DNA of 64,000 bases from Planctomycetota bacterium. Its GTDB lineage: Bacteria > Planctomycetota > UBA8108 > UBA1146 > JAJFFE01. The position numbers and the translations under genes are program-made. The stretch covers positions 1 to 64,000 of the forward strand of contig JAJFFE010000245.1 in NCBI GenBank assembly GCA_021776775.1. Direction: 5' to 3'. Below the pieces are notes generated by a model. It saw nothing but the letters and a program-made list of their open reading frames with translations. It searched no databases and was not told the origin of the DNA. Shown piece by piece: positions 30,501 to 38,844 of this stretch (positions are counted from its first letter, which is position 1; each line of letters begins with the position of its first letter).

Positions 30501-32113
30501 ACAGCTGTGAGGTGTCGAACCAGTGCGCGACGGCCGTGAGTGGCCCGGCGACGCTGACCATTCTTGAAGGAGCGACGGTGACCTCTTCGCCTCCGCCCGC
30601 GGGAGTGTGTCTCGGTGCGAGCCATACGTTCTCGATCACGGCTACCGGCGCCTCGCTGACGTACCAGTGGCGGCGCAACGGGTCGCCTTTGGCCGGCGCG
30701 ACGGCTCCGTCTTACACGGTTGCCGCGGTTTCGGTCGGTGACGCCGGATCGTACGACTGCGTCGTCACCGGCAGCTGTGGGCTCGCCGTGAGTTCGCCGG
30801 CACTACTTACCGCGCTCGCCGCTCCGGGCATAACATTCCAGCCGGGTTCGGCGAGTGGTTGCACGGGCGACTCCGCTACCATCTCGGTGTTCGCGACGGG
30901 GTCGTCTCCGCTGACGTACCAGTGGGCACTTGACGGAGTGGCGATTGCCGGCGCGGTCTCGGCGACGCTGACGCTCGACCCGTTGGCACTTGCCGACAAC
31001 GGTACCTACGTGTGCACGATCGCCAACGGCTGCGGATCGATCGCCACGAACCCGGTCACCGTGATCGTACTCGAGAGCGTTAGCATCTCAGCCGACCCCG
31101 CGGACGTTTCGCTGTGCGCCGGTTTGCCGCACACCTTCTCGGTAACCGCAGCGGGCGCGGGACTCACCTACCAGTGGCGCAAAGACGGCGTCGACCTCGC
31201 GGGCGAAGTCGCTTCGACCTACAGCATCGCGTCGATTGGGCTGCTCAATGGCGGCTCGTACGACTGCGTTGTCACAGGAACATGCGGCAGTGCGACGAGC
31301 GCCCCGGGCGTCCTGACGGTGCAGACGGCACCGACGATCATCTTCCAACCGACCGGAGCGGAAGCGTGCGTCGGTGGCGACGGCGGGTTCTCGGTATTCG
31401 CCTCGGGCACGGATCCGGTGTCGTTCCAGTGGCGTCTCGACGGAGTCGACCTCCCGGGGGCGACGGGATCGTCGTTGTCGCTGATGGGCGTGTTGCCGAC
31501 CGACTTCGGCAACTACGACTGCGTCATGACTAACTTGTGCGGGACGACAACGACCGTCGTCGTAACCTTGACGGAGGCGCCGCCGACCGTGATCACGACG
31601 CAGCCGACCGATACGTTGGTATGCGTCGGGGCTGGCCTGAACCTGAGCGTTACCGCCACAGGTTCCGGGTTGCTCAGCTACCAATGGCGCAAGGACGGCA
31701 GTGACATCTTCGGGGCGACGTCATCGACCTACTCGACGACCGCGACGGCAACGTCGGACGGAGTCTACGACTGCGCCGTCACCGCGGATTGTGCGACCGC
31801 AATCAGTGATCCGGCCACCGTGACCACGGAACTCTGCGGTGCCATCATGCAGCGCGGAGACGCGAACAACGACGGAACCGGCAACATCGCCGACGCCATC
31901 TTCATCATCAACTGGCAGTTCGTCGGTGGTCCTTCGCTCTGCATGCAGGCCATGGACGCCAACGATGATGAAACCGTCAACGTCGCCGACGTGATCTACC
32001 TGATCAGCTACAACTTCACCGGCGGCCCGGCCCCGCAGCCGCCATTCCCGGCGTGCGGAATCGACCCGACTCCGGGCGCCTTGACGTGCGACACTTACAC
32101 GGCGTGCCCGTAA
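24533..32113 (+). CDS. Giant secreted protein: thrombospondin type-3 repeats, FG-GAP-like repeats, 21 Ig-like domains, C-terminal dockerin repeats
   Basis: DSDGDGVDDTIDNCPTVFNPDQ-type repeats (24655-25140); FG-GAP-like repeats; 21 (S/T)YQWRKDG-type Ig cores; dockerin QRGDANNDGTGNIADAIFIINWQFVGG...DANDDETVNVADVIYLISYNF. Confidence 0.93.
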   Translation: MSGNAKCQRSLWIVGFVLCIGCLFAPVTQAMSPLIFMMGAMVDSDGDGVDDTIDNCPTVFNPDQSDVDGDGVGDLCDNCAGTANPLQEDADADGFGDACDNCSTFNPTQADGDGDGVGDDCDNCPFISNPLQTDSDSDGVGDACDNCPTMSNSDQADGDSDGVGDVCDNCSIDDNPLQEDGDGDGVGDACDNCPTIANPGQVLTDCNLNGVCDDIDISLGTSEDCNFNGVPDECEGLPQQRIDLATGALNDLFGGSVDIDGDVMVVGAPNREAGGVDRGAAYVYRHDGTSWVFEQELIASDGTDSDVFGDSVSVSGDVIAVGAMDDAIAAMAGAVYMFRFDGSTWTEEEKLTAAAGAANDLFGAAVDLAGSVLAIGAPGVSSDTGTLYVHRYNGSAWALDQTFAPASLVAGDLYGAAVTLEAARVVGGAPGNGAGKAYVHDYDGLTWNEIQTLTASDGVAGDGFGEAADVQGAAIVIGASATVSGTPGAAYVYLFGGVTWTEDQKLTASDGVNGDRFGAAVAIASDLIVVGAPLHDVLIDGGAAYVFHDIAGTWTEDDMLVASDATTGARYGGSLALSKIDLVIGASKGDGVTANMGVAYAYAVSGDCNANGVTDSCDLAAGTSLDCNNNGIPDECDISLGYSVDCNLNGVPDECEGPDLVITAQPVTQDVCEGDLVTLSVTATGTGSLGYQWRKDGVDIAGATSLSYAIGVFAAGDIGSYTVQITSDCDSLESDAAILSFLSDRMISSFGPLDPTLCEGGAVTFTVTATGSPPLSYQWRKGGIAISGATSSTLTLDPLAAGDGGVYSVAVSNGCDSAISVDSTLTVETLPTITTQPASQTICVGDAATLSLAATAQGTISYQWRKDTIDIAGANASSYLLDPIIATDAASYDCVLTTNCGAEMTTAAILTVETEPSITGQPSGGTLCVGDALSLSVTSTGSLPITYQWRRDGIAIGGATGSALTIDPVAAGDAGTYTCDVGNDCGAETSVGAPVAVLIPVSISGQPAGATLCEGATQTFTVTATGDGISYQWRKDTAPIGGATIASYSIASAVAADSGSYDCVVTGSCGAVTSAAAVLLVETAPVITLDPSGASPCEGDAVTLSVAASGSPTLSYQWRKNGVDVGGATASSYSIASAILGDSGSYTCVVSNNCGAPESAAAGLTVLQTTAITSTPVGATVCEGVSHTFTVAADGSTLSYAWFKDGVLIGGATATSYTIAAAATSDAADYTCTVTGDCGVETTAAATLVVEAPAVITADPVSATPCVGDAINLFVTATGTVPVTYQWRKDGVAIGGATTSTFTIAVAASADSGSYTCLVSNSCATPESSAAVINVLEPVVITASPLAATVCEGDAHTFTVSATGDGLTYQWRKDATPIAGATTGSYTIASAVAADSGAYDCVVTGSCTTETSAAATFTAEVAAVITVDPIGATPCVGTPINLSVTATGTAPLAYQWRRDGVAIAGATTSSYTIAFAGLANSGSYTCVVTNNCAAPVSGAAVVNVLEPVSISGSPASATVCEGDANTFTVTASGDGLSYQWRKDGAAIGGATGASYTIASAVAADSGSYDCVVTGSCNTETSGGATFTAEVAATITLEPLGSTPCVGDSLTLNILASGTPPLAYQWRKDGVDVAGEVSATLSLGAAEVSDTASYTCFVSNGCGSDVSASAVVVVREPVTIVTGPVGATICEGAAYTLSVAATGHGLSYQWRRNGADIAAATSASYVIGSSVAADAGSYACVVTGTCSTETTAAVSLIVNVAATITLDPTGATVCPGQMTSFSILGSGTPPLSYVWKLDGAIIPGATSSTYSLLLPTAGNAGDYTCEISNSCGSEESAAATLVVNDPLFVTGEPTDATICLGDPHTFTVVATGDGIAYQWRKNGGSIGGATGASFTIPAVAVSDAGLYDCQVTADCGAELTTLVTLTPLAPAAITVDPTGDSVCPGTPVSFSIGASGGALSYQWKRDGVDIPGATAATYSLAIPTAFDAGDYSCEVSNQCATAVSGPATLTILEGATVTSSPPPAGVCLGASHTFSITATGASLTYQWRRNGSPLAGATAPSYTVAAVSVGDAGSYDCVVTGSCGLAVSSPALLTALAAPGITFQPGSASGCTGDSATISVFATGSSPLTYQWALDGVAIAGAVSATLTLDPLALADNGTYVCTIANGCGSIATNPVTVIVLESVSISADPADVSLCAGLPHTFSVTAAGAGLTYQWRKDGVDLAGEVASTYSIASIGLLNGGSYDCVVTGTCGSATSAPGVLTVQTAPTIIFQPTGAEACVGGDGGFSVFASGTDPVSFQWRLDGVDLPGATGSSLSLMGVLPTDFGNYDCVMTNLCGTTTTVVVTLTEAPPTVITTQPTDTLVCVGAGLNLSVTATGSGLLSYQWRKDGSDIFGATSSTYSTTATATSDGVYDCAVTADCATAISDPATVTTELCGAIMQRGDANNDGTGNIADAIFIINWQFVGGPSLCMQAMDANDDETVNVADVIYLISYNFTGGPAPQPPFPACGIDPTPGALTCDTYTACP
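26500..31830 (+). repeat. Tandem Ig-like domain repeats (21 copies, ~250 bp each)
   Basis: Recurrent taCCAGTGGCGCAAAGACGG-type core at about 250-bp spacing. Confidence 0.9.
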
Positions 32114-32132
32114 CGCGCGTCACCGACCATTG

Positions 32133-32176
32133 AAGAAGGGGCAGGGCAGAGCACTCACTCTAACCCGCCCCTTCTT
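32133..32176 (+). terminator. Hairpin terminator after the giant Ig protein gene
   Basis: AAGAAGGGGC ... GCCCCTTCTT perfect 10-bp stem followed by TTC, 20 nt after the stop codon. Confidence 0.75.
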
Positions 32177-32226
32177 TTCACCCCGCCCCCGGGTCTTTCC
32201 TTTTCACCCCGCCCCCGGGTCTTTCC
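32175..32226 (+). repeat. Perfect tandem duplication of a 26-bp REP-like unit ttttcaccccgcccccgggtctttcc
   Basis: Copies at 32175-32200 and 32201-32226. Confidence 0.95.
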
Positions 32227-32461
32227 GTGATGATCACTTCGGACTCACGGCCAGGCGCACAAACGTGGGTGAATCGCGAGAGTTGGTACAGATCCGACTG
32301 GACTGAGGCATAGAAGAACAAGCCGGCGCGGGTTCTGAGCACCGTTTTGGCCTTGTCCCAATTCCGATGGTCACGAGGCTCCCGGTCGACGTTCTTTCGA
32401 GCGCCGGCGAGAAGCCTCTTCTCTTGGCCGAACGCCAAGAATGTCGATCAGTGCCGAGTCA

Positions 32462-33406
32462 CTACGGTTCGGCGGCCAGTAGCGCACTCCAGATGCATTC
32501 GGTCCAGGGGGCTCGGTCGAACCCGAGTCGGAAGTGCATCACCCAAGTACCGATCGGAAACGTGACGTGCTTCTCTCCGCTGCGAACTTGATCCAGGACC
32601 ATCCGATATTGTTGATTCCGGCGCCGACGCCACTCGAGCATGGAGATGCGTAGGGGCGTGTTCTTGCACGCAATGTGTGGCTTGCGCTCGAACAGCGGCG
32701 GGTCTTGTTTGGGGCTTGTCGTGGGCAACTGTCGGAGGATCTTCTTGCGACCGGCGAAACTCTTTCCAGAACGAGCCATCTCTTCGCGCTTGTCGTGCTC
32801 TTGACGGTTGTGCTCTTCCGACATCAGCTGTCGAAGCTCCTCTTGTGAGCAATCGAGCACCTTCGGGATGGCGAACGTCGCGGTCATGCTCTCCGGTAGC
32901 TCTCCCTCCGGATCGTAGAACGTCTCGGAGCGTTTCGCGGTCAGTTGTAAGCGGCCCATTTCACAAGGACGAACACACACGCCCGGCCACTTCTTCGCGT
33001 GCGAGACGAGTTCGGCCGCGACCGCCTGCATGGAGACATAGCAGCCGCGCGCGATCAAGTCCTCGGCGAACGGGGCGACCATTACATCGTTGACTCCTTC
33101 CGGGTCGAGCAGGTTGCCCCGTCTCCCCCGAAGGGCATTCGTCGAGCGGCTCAAGAGACTGAAGAAGCGAGTGTTGTATTCCGGGAGTCGGTCTCCCTCG
33201 ACGTCCGTCAGCAAGCTGTGACCGTGGTTCGACAGAAGAGTCACAAGATGATGGACGACATTCGTGGCCCCCTCGGCGTACCCGAGGAGGTAGATGAAGT
33301 TTTGGGTCGTCAGTTCGTCGGGGCGAAACCAGAATTGGCCAGTCGTGGTCCGGAAACTGAGCTGATGGATCGAGCCGGGTGGGCTGATGACGAGTGGGGT
33401 AGCCAC
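32462..33406 (-). mobile_element. REP-associated tyrosine transposase-like protein (Y1_Tnp/RAYT superfamily)
   Basis: SFRTTTGQFWFRP...VTLLSNHGHSLLTDVEGDRLPEYNTRFFSLLSRSTNALRGR: HUH-type HGH; candidate catalytic Tyr in GCYVSMQAVAAELV; C-terminal HVTFPIGTWVMHFRLGFDRAPW resembles the same transposase family. Confidence 0.75.
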
Positions 33407-33624
33407 GAGAGTCGCCTCCTTGGAGAGGCGATGGCTGCATCCGGCGCGCCAAGCTCTGAGTGAGTAGGGAGCCAGCTCTTATCCGAGGAACGAGCGAGAA
33501 CGCACGGTCGAGCGCGGCGATTTTCCGACGGACTCGTTCAAGAGCGACTCGCTACAGGTTGATGGTCCGTTTCAGGACCCGTGGGTTCCGGGACATCGCA
33601 TGTACCATCAGATGCTAGCGAGAT

Positions 33625-33701
33625 GACCCGGGGGCGGGGGTGGAGCGAGCGAGATGACCCGGGGGCGGGGGTGGAGCGGACCCGGGGGCGGGGGTGGAGC
33701 G
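33625..33701 (-). repeat. Three copies of gacccgggggcgggggtggagcg, inverted relative to 32175-32226
   Basis: 33625-33647, 33656-33678 and 33679-33701, each identical over 23 bp; core is the reverse complement of caccccgcccccgggtc apart from one extra C/G. Confidence 0.95.
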
Positions 33702-33706
33702 TGCGG

Positions 33707-34651
33707 TTACTCGGATAGCCAGGTTTCGTGGACGTGTCGCCATTCGACGCCGCCGGGGGAGTGGCGGGCGTGCAGTTGAAAGACTGCGGTGCTCAGGCGC
33801 GCGGTCTTTTCGCTGTCGCGTTGTTGCCACTCTTCGTAGGTGGCGATGACGAGGTCTTCGTTGGCGGATCGGACGTTCATGTTCTCGATCCAAATCTTGA
33901 ACTCGCGACCGGCCAGGCTGCCGTAGGCGCTGCGCAGCGTGTTGGTGAGGCCGGGGCGATCGTGGTGTGTGCCGCGCGGATCGATGAGTTCGAAGTCTGC
34001 GGCTACGGCTCGAGTGAATCTCGCGAACGCGGAGTCGGTGTCGGGCACGTCTCCTTTGAACCAAGCGACGAAGAATCGATGCAACTCTTCGATCTCCGCC
34101 TTCACGACACGGGCGTCGTCGCTCAACAAGTCGGCGTGGTCGCCGACCGCCGAGAACGACGCTCGGCTCATGACGATGACTCGATCGTGCTCTGGCGGCA
34201 CTGCGATCCAGAGATCGTTGTCGCCGAGCTCTTCGGCTACGACTTCGAGGTCCTCTAGGCAATCGCGGTAGTCGTCGCGGAACTCAGGTTCGGCTGTGTC
34301 GATGGGAAAGTCGCGACGCAGCTTCTTGGCTAACGTGCTATCGCCGTCGAGGTGGTACCAGATCTCCATCGGGTGGGAGCGCGCGACGGAGCTGACCTGA
34401 TCGATGAGTTCCGCGGGCAGTGTTTTGCAATCGACGCGGAAACTGCACGGACCGATGACTTCGGTCGCTCGCCGCAAGGCCGAGGGGAGATGGAGCTCGG
34501 TCGGTTGAACGAATACCACCGCGTGCACGGATCCGATGTGGCGATCGATGAGGTCGACCAGCTTCTGTTCGTCTTCGCTCTGCCATGTCGCCAAGGGCAG
34601 AGTTGACCGTGACGGACTACCGGAGGCTGGTGCTGGTTCTGATGTTGTCAT
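33707..34651 (-). CDS. Hypothetical protein with C-terminal NTF2/SnoaL-like domain
   Basis: C-terminal LHRFFVAWFKGDVPDTDSAFARFTRAVAADFELIDPRGTHHDRPGLTNTLRSAYG...NEDLVIATYEEWQQRD...WRHVHETWL. Confidence 0.7.
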   Translation of the reverse strand: MTTSEPAPASGSPSRSTLPLATWQSEDEQKLVDLIDRHIGSVHAVVFVQPTELHLPSALRRATEVIGPCSFRVDCKTLPAELIDQVSSVARSHPMEIWYHLDGDSTLAKKLRRDFPIDTAEPEFRDDYRDCLEDLEVVAEELGDNDLWIAVPPEHDRVIVMSRASFSAVGDHADLLSDDARVVKAEIEELHRFFVAWFKGDVPDTDSAFARFTRAVAADFELIDPRGTHHDRPGLTNTLRSAYGSLAGREFKIWIENMNVRSANEDLVIATYEEWQQRDSEKTARLSTAVFQLHARHSPGGVEWRHVHETWLSE

Positions 34652-34682
34652 GGCGCAAGCGTACGCGCGGTGGTGGCTGCGA

Positions 34683-35306
34683 TCAATGGCGTAGGCAGTA
34701 CCCGATCACGAATGCCACGCTCGCGAGTCCCGACGCACGAGCGAGCGTTGCCGGGAGCGACGCGCGGCCACGGCTGACGGCTCGGACGACGACGATGGCT
34801 GCTGCCACGGCGAGCAGCGGTAGGCACACCACGGCGATCGGAGTCAGTGCGTCGCGACCGAGGGCCGCGGCTGCCGGGGCGGCGACTCCGCAACCAACGA
34901 CCGCCAGAGCGCACGTCGCGGAGTCTGGCCACCGGCCCGGCCGCGGATCAAGGTTGAGCGAGCGACAGAGAGCCGGTGAGACGAAGCGAGCTGCGGCGAA
35001 CCCGGCGAGTGCACTGGTGGTCGCACGGAATTCCGGCGGCACCGTCACGCCGGCGAGATGCTCTAGACCAACGGCGGCGAGTCCGGCCACGATCAACAGT
35101 CCCCACGTCATCGATGCGCCGCCGCGGGGATCGGTCCAGCGGCGCCATACGCCGAGCGCCGCGCCGATGCCGGCGCCGAAGGACAGCCCGACACAACGCG
35201 CGCAGAGTAAGATGGGCTCGGCCGTCGGGTGAAGGGCGCGCTGCGAATCTTGCGAGCAGACGCAACTGCAAACCGCGTCGTAGACTTCGATCCACTCTCC
35301 GCTCAC
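34683..35306 (-). CDS. DUF2085-like predicted membrane protein
   Basis: CSQDSQRALHPTAEPILLCARCVGLSFGAGIGA. Confidence 0.82.
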   Translation of the reverse strand: MSGEWIEVYDAVCSCVCSQDSQRALHPTAEPILLCARCVGLSFGAGIGAALGVWRRWTDPRGGASMTWGLLIVAGLAAVGLEHLAGVTVPPEFRATTSALAGFAAARFVSPALCRSLNLDPRPGRWPDSATCALAVVGCGVAAPAAAALGRDALTPIAVVCLPLLAVAAAIVVVRAVSRGRASLPATLARASGLASVAFVIGYCLRH

Positions 35307-36784
35307 GGGTGCGGCCTCTGAACAATGTCTTCGAGAAGTGTCGTGAATCGGCGACGCTCCGTTTCCGGACTGGCCGAGATAAGGGTGCGAGTGCTACGCA
35401 GTGCCTGCGCGAACAGTGCTTGCTTCAGTGGGTCCGCTATGGTGTCGTCTTCGCCCATCGCGGGTCGCGTCCAGCGATCGAGCAATGCCACCCCGTCTGC
35501 CGCCGTCGGGACGGTGATGCGCATTTCCCCGGACGAGATTTCGATCTCGACTGAGGCGGCACCAAAGTTCGCGTCCTTGCTGTCGGACAAGATTAAAACG
35601 AAGGTCTCGCGATTCGGTGAGACGCCCCACGTTTTCCAATCGCCGGAGTCGAGGCCGTCGAGTACGACGTTGCGCTCACCCGTAGCCAGGTGCCAACGTT
35701 CTAGGCGGGCTTGGTGCGTGTCACCTTCGACCAGTGCGAGAATTGTCGCACCGTCGGTGGCACACAGCGCAGATTTACCTTCGGGCCCATCCATCAGCGT
35801 CGTGTTTCGGCCGCTGGTCAGATCTACGCCTCGCACCTTGCCGTCGTCCACGAAGAGTAGGCGATCATTCGTATCGTCGAGAATGGGCAGCACCAAGTTG
35901 TCGTCGAACTCGAAGTCGGTCAGCGGCGCGCGGACCCGCTTGCCCGTTTCCAGCGTGTAGATCTCGATCCACCACTCTTCGTCCTTCTTCTCTCCCTCGT
36001 CTGGTTCGGTTTCCTTGGGAGCAGGGAATAACTCGGCGATACTGATCGGCTTGCTCACATCGAGTGACCGCGGTTCGTCGAACGCTAGTGGTTCCCACTG
36101 GTCACTTGCGATCGACATGAGTTTGGATCCATCGCCCGACAGGATCGGTAGGAATCCAGGGATCGGAAGCAGTCGCGCTTCTTTCGTTGCCAGGTCGATC
36201 TCAACGCAGGCGATCTGGTCTTGGGTAGGGAAGTTCACGACGGCTCGCTTCGCGGTCGCAGTGATTCGAAGCATGGCTGCGACATGGTCGAGTCCATTTT
36301 GCTTCTTCAAGCCGCTGATGTCGCACGACAGGAGCCGGTCTTGTTTACCACTCGACCGGTCCACTGACGAGAACTCGAGGGTGGTGCTGTCGTCGCTCAA
36401 TTGGCCGACGATTAGCGTGTCGCTGTCCACAAAGTCGACGGAGTGCAACAGCCGAGAGTTCGTTATCGGCGTGGTTGTGATCCTCAACTTGCGATCGACC
36501 ACGATCAACCGCGCCGGCAGTGGATCGTCACCATCGATCTTCGCCCTCTTGCCCGGGTCGGTCGGAGTGGGAACGGCCACGTAGGCGTAGTACCGTCCGT
36601 TGGGCGAAAAACTGACCGGCGCGGGAATACACGCGAGCAGGTACGCGACGACGCCCAGCAATGTGACGACTCCGATCCAGCGGTCGCGTCGAGGAACGAG
36701 TGTCGGTCCCAGGTTGCTCGGTCGAGAGTCGTCCCGCTCACTGCGGTCGGATGAAGCGTTGTTCGGAGTAGGATCGGTCGACAC
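35303..36784 (-). CDS. Hypothetical membrane-anchored beta-propeller-like protein
   Basis: N-terminal TM (WIGVVTLLGVVAYLLACIP), repeated short strand/turn segments; 4-nt overlap with the DUF2085-like gene. Confidence 0.7.
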   Translation of the reverse strand: MSTDPTPNNASSDRSERDDSRPSNLGPTLVPRRDRWIGVVTLLGVVAYLLACIPAPVSFSPNGRYYAYVAVPTPTDPGKRAKIDGDDPLPARLIVVDRKLRITTTPITNSRLLHSVDFVDSDTLIVGQLSDDSTTLEFSSVDRSSGKQDRLLSCDISGLKKQNGLDHVAAMLRITATAKRAVVNFPTQDQIACVEIDLATKEARLLPIPGFLPILSGDGSKLMSIASDQWEPLAFDEPRSLDVSKPISIAELFPAPKETEPDEGEKKDEEWWIEIYTLETGKRVRAPLTDFEFDDNLVLPILDDTNDRLLFVDDGKVRGVDLTSGRNTTLMDGPEGKSALCATDGATILALVEGDTHQARLERWHLATGERNVVLDGLDSGDWKTWGVSPNRETFVLILSDSKDANFGAASVEIEISSGEMRITVPTAADGVALLDRWTRPAMGEDDTIADPLKQALFAQALRSTRTLISASPETERRRFTTLLEDIVQRPHP

Positions 36785-36934
36785 GGAATCCCCTTCCTGG
36801 TCGAGATCAAAAGCCTTGGATTCGCCAGCACTGTACTCGCGGGGCCCGTCTCACGCACTCGTTGTCACGCTTGTACTTTGGCTCAGGGCGATGAAGATGC
36901 GAGTTGCTTCCCTCTCCGAACTTGAAAGAACCCG

Positions 36935-37474
36935 ATGTTCCGCATCCTACTCACCGCTACTGTTCTCTCTCTCCTCTTTGGTGCTGGCTACGTTGCCACG
37001 GCTGATACCCCGAAGCCTGCACCGGCCACCCCCAAGTTGGAAACGTTCAAGAAGCTCGTCGGGCAGTGGGTGCAAGTGGGCGAAGATGGCAAGCCGACCG
37101 ATAGGGTCATGACGGAGTTCCGTCTGACCGCCGGGGGGAGTGTCGTTCTCGAGACGATCATGCCAGGCACCGAAAATGAGATGATCACAATGTACTACCA
37201 AGACGGTGATCAGCTGATGCTGACTCACTACTGCGTGATGAGGAATCAGCCCACGATGCGGGCTAGCAAGGAGTCCCCCGCGGGCTCGGTGCACTTCGAG
37301 TTTATCAGCGGAACGAACATGAAGGTCACCGACCCTCACATGCACGACGCGTCCTACAAGTTTGTTGACGACGATCACTTCATCGCAACGTGGCGTTCGT
37401 TCACCAACGGGAAGGTTGACCACATCGGGAAGTTCGATGTCGTGCGAAAGAAGAAGGCGGCAGGAGTGCGCTGA
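36935..37474 (+). CDS. Secreted hypothetical protein, DUF1579/lipocalin-like
   Basis: Signal peptide then LETFKKLVGQWVQVGEDGKPTDRVMTEFRLTAGGSVVLETIMPG. Confidence 0.7.
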   Translation: MFRILLTATVLSLLFGAGYVATADTPKPAPATPKLETFKKLVGQWVQVGEDGKPTDRVMTEFRLTAGGSVVLETIMPGTENEMITMYYQDGDQLMLTHYCVMRNQPTMRASKESPAGSVHFEFISGTNMKVTDPHMHDASYKFVDDDHFIATWRSFTNGKVDHIGKFDVVRKKKAAGVR

Positions 37475-37555
37475 TACTGACTCTTGGCTTGCCGACCGTT
37501 CGGCAGCGCTTGGTTTCGGGAATGATGGTGGTTGCTCGTGGGAAAGAGGTGAGTC

Positions 37556-38749
37556 GTGTCTCCGATCTTCGCTCGAACTATTGGTGCCCTTGCGATCGTT
37601 TTCCTGTGTTGCGAGTCGGGGCGAGCGCAGGGAGAGATCCTCGGGTTGACGACGTGTTGTCCCACCGAGCTGCGCACTGTTTCGCTCGGCAGCGGTGTCA
37701 CCGACTCGATCGGTGAACTCGGCGATGTCGGTACCGTCTTCCTTTCACCCGGGGTGACAGTCGACCCAGTCTTTCGCGTCCTCCACGCACTTCGTGCCGA
37801 AACCGGCGGGACGATTCGAGTCATCTCCGTCGATCTCGCCACCGGCGACCTTGTCGAAGGCAGCCCGCTGTCCGAGCCTCTTCTCCAATTGGCGTACGAT
37901 TTCGAATCCGGACAACTGTTGGGGCTGACGAATTGTTGTCCGAGCGAAGTGGCGTTCGTCGATGCCGCGACCGGGGTCGTGACTCCGATCGCCACGGTTG
38001 CCGCGGCGGGGCAGTCGCTCGTCGCGACCCCGCCGGCGCTCATGCCCGCCGATCACACGATCTACTTCATTCGCAACGACGTGGTGCTCGGCGACCAGCG
38101 CCTAGTGGCCGTCGATCTGCTTACCGACGTCGTCACGGTGAGTCCTAGCCTGACGTTGTCGCTGCTGCGTATCGGCGTCAACGACGTCACCGGGGAGCTC
38201 TTCGGAATCACGGAGTGTTGCCCGCACCAGTTCGTGAGCGTCGACTTTGCCACTGCAACCGCGACCCCGTTGTCGGATCTCGGCGACGCGACGTTCACGT
38301 TCGGAGACGTCGCCGCCCCGGTCGATTCCGACACACAACGGTTCTACGCGATCCGCTCCGATGGCACCGATCAGAGCGTCTTGATCATCGATACCATCAC
38401 GGGCGGCTTCGTGGCCGGCGGAGCAGTTGACAGCGAGCTGTTCAACGCGATCTCGGTTCGAGAGGGAGGGCTCACCTTCTCTCGCGGAGACGCCAACGGC
38501 GATGGCGGCACCGATTTGTCTGACGCCGTCTTCTCACTCGCCGCGCTCTTCGTCGCCATGTCCGCCGCTCCGGAATGCGAAGACTCCGCCGATGCGAACG
38601 ACGACGGCGCCTTCGACGTGTCGGACCCGGTCTACATCTTGGCGGTGCTCTTCATCCCCATGACGGTGCCGTTCCCAGAGCCAACCGTCTGCGGCGTCGA
38701 CGACACCGTTGACACGCTACTGTGCGACACCTTCGGCGGCTGTCCGTAG
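37556..38749 (+). CDS. Secreted hypothetical protein with vicinal-Cys (CCP) repeats and C-terminal dockerin repeats
   Basis: GLTTCCPTEL, GLTNCCPSEV, GITECCPHQF at ~94-aa spacing; SRGDANGDGGTDLSDAVFSLAALF...DANDDGAFDVSDPVYILAVLF. GTG start. Confidence 0.8.
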   Translation: MSPIFARTIGALAIVFLCCESGRAQGEILGLTTCCPTELRTVSLGSGVTDSIGELGDVGTVFLSPGVTVDPVFRVLHALRAETGGTIRVISVDLATGDLVEGSPLSEPLLQLAYDFESGQLLGLTNCCPSEVAFVDAATGVVTPIATVAAAGQSLVATPPALMPADHTIYFIRNDVVLGDQRLVAVDLLTDVVTVSPSLTLSLLRIGVNDVTGELFGITECCPHQFVSVDFATATATPLSDLGDATFTFGDVAAPVDSDTQRFYAIRSDGTDQSVLIIDTITGGFVAGGAVDSELFNAISVREGGLTFSRGDANGDGGTDLSDAVFSLAALFVAMSAAPECEDSADANDDGAFDVSDPVYILAVLFIPMTVPFPEPTVCGVDDTVDTLLCDTFGGCP

Positions 38750-38844
38750 CGAGCGCAGCCCGATCTATCGTGGAGCGAGTCCGCTCGACTGTACTCTTGG
38801 GAAGCTGCGCGGCAGTTGGGTGCGCATATTGTTGTGCTTTCGTT

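Noticed and set aside
32175-32226. Tandem repeat as a possible CRISPR
   Set aside because: Only two directly abutting copies with no spacers; better explained as REP-like units next to a RAYT-like gene.
32178-32438. 86-aa minus-strand ORF downstream of the RAYT-like gene
   Set aside because: C-terminus is read from the REP-like repeat itself and no family resemblance was recognised.
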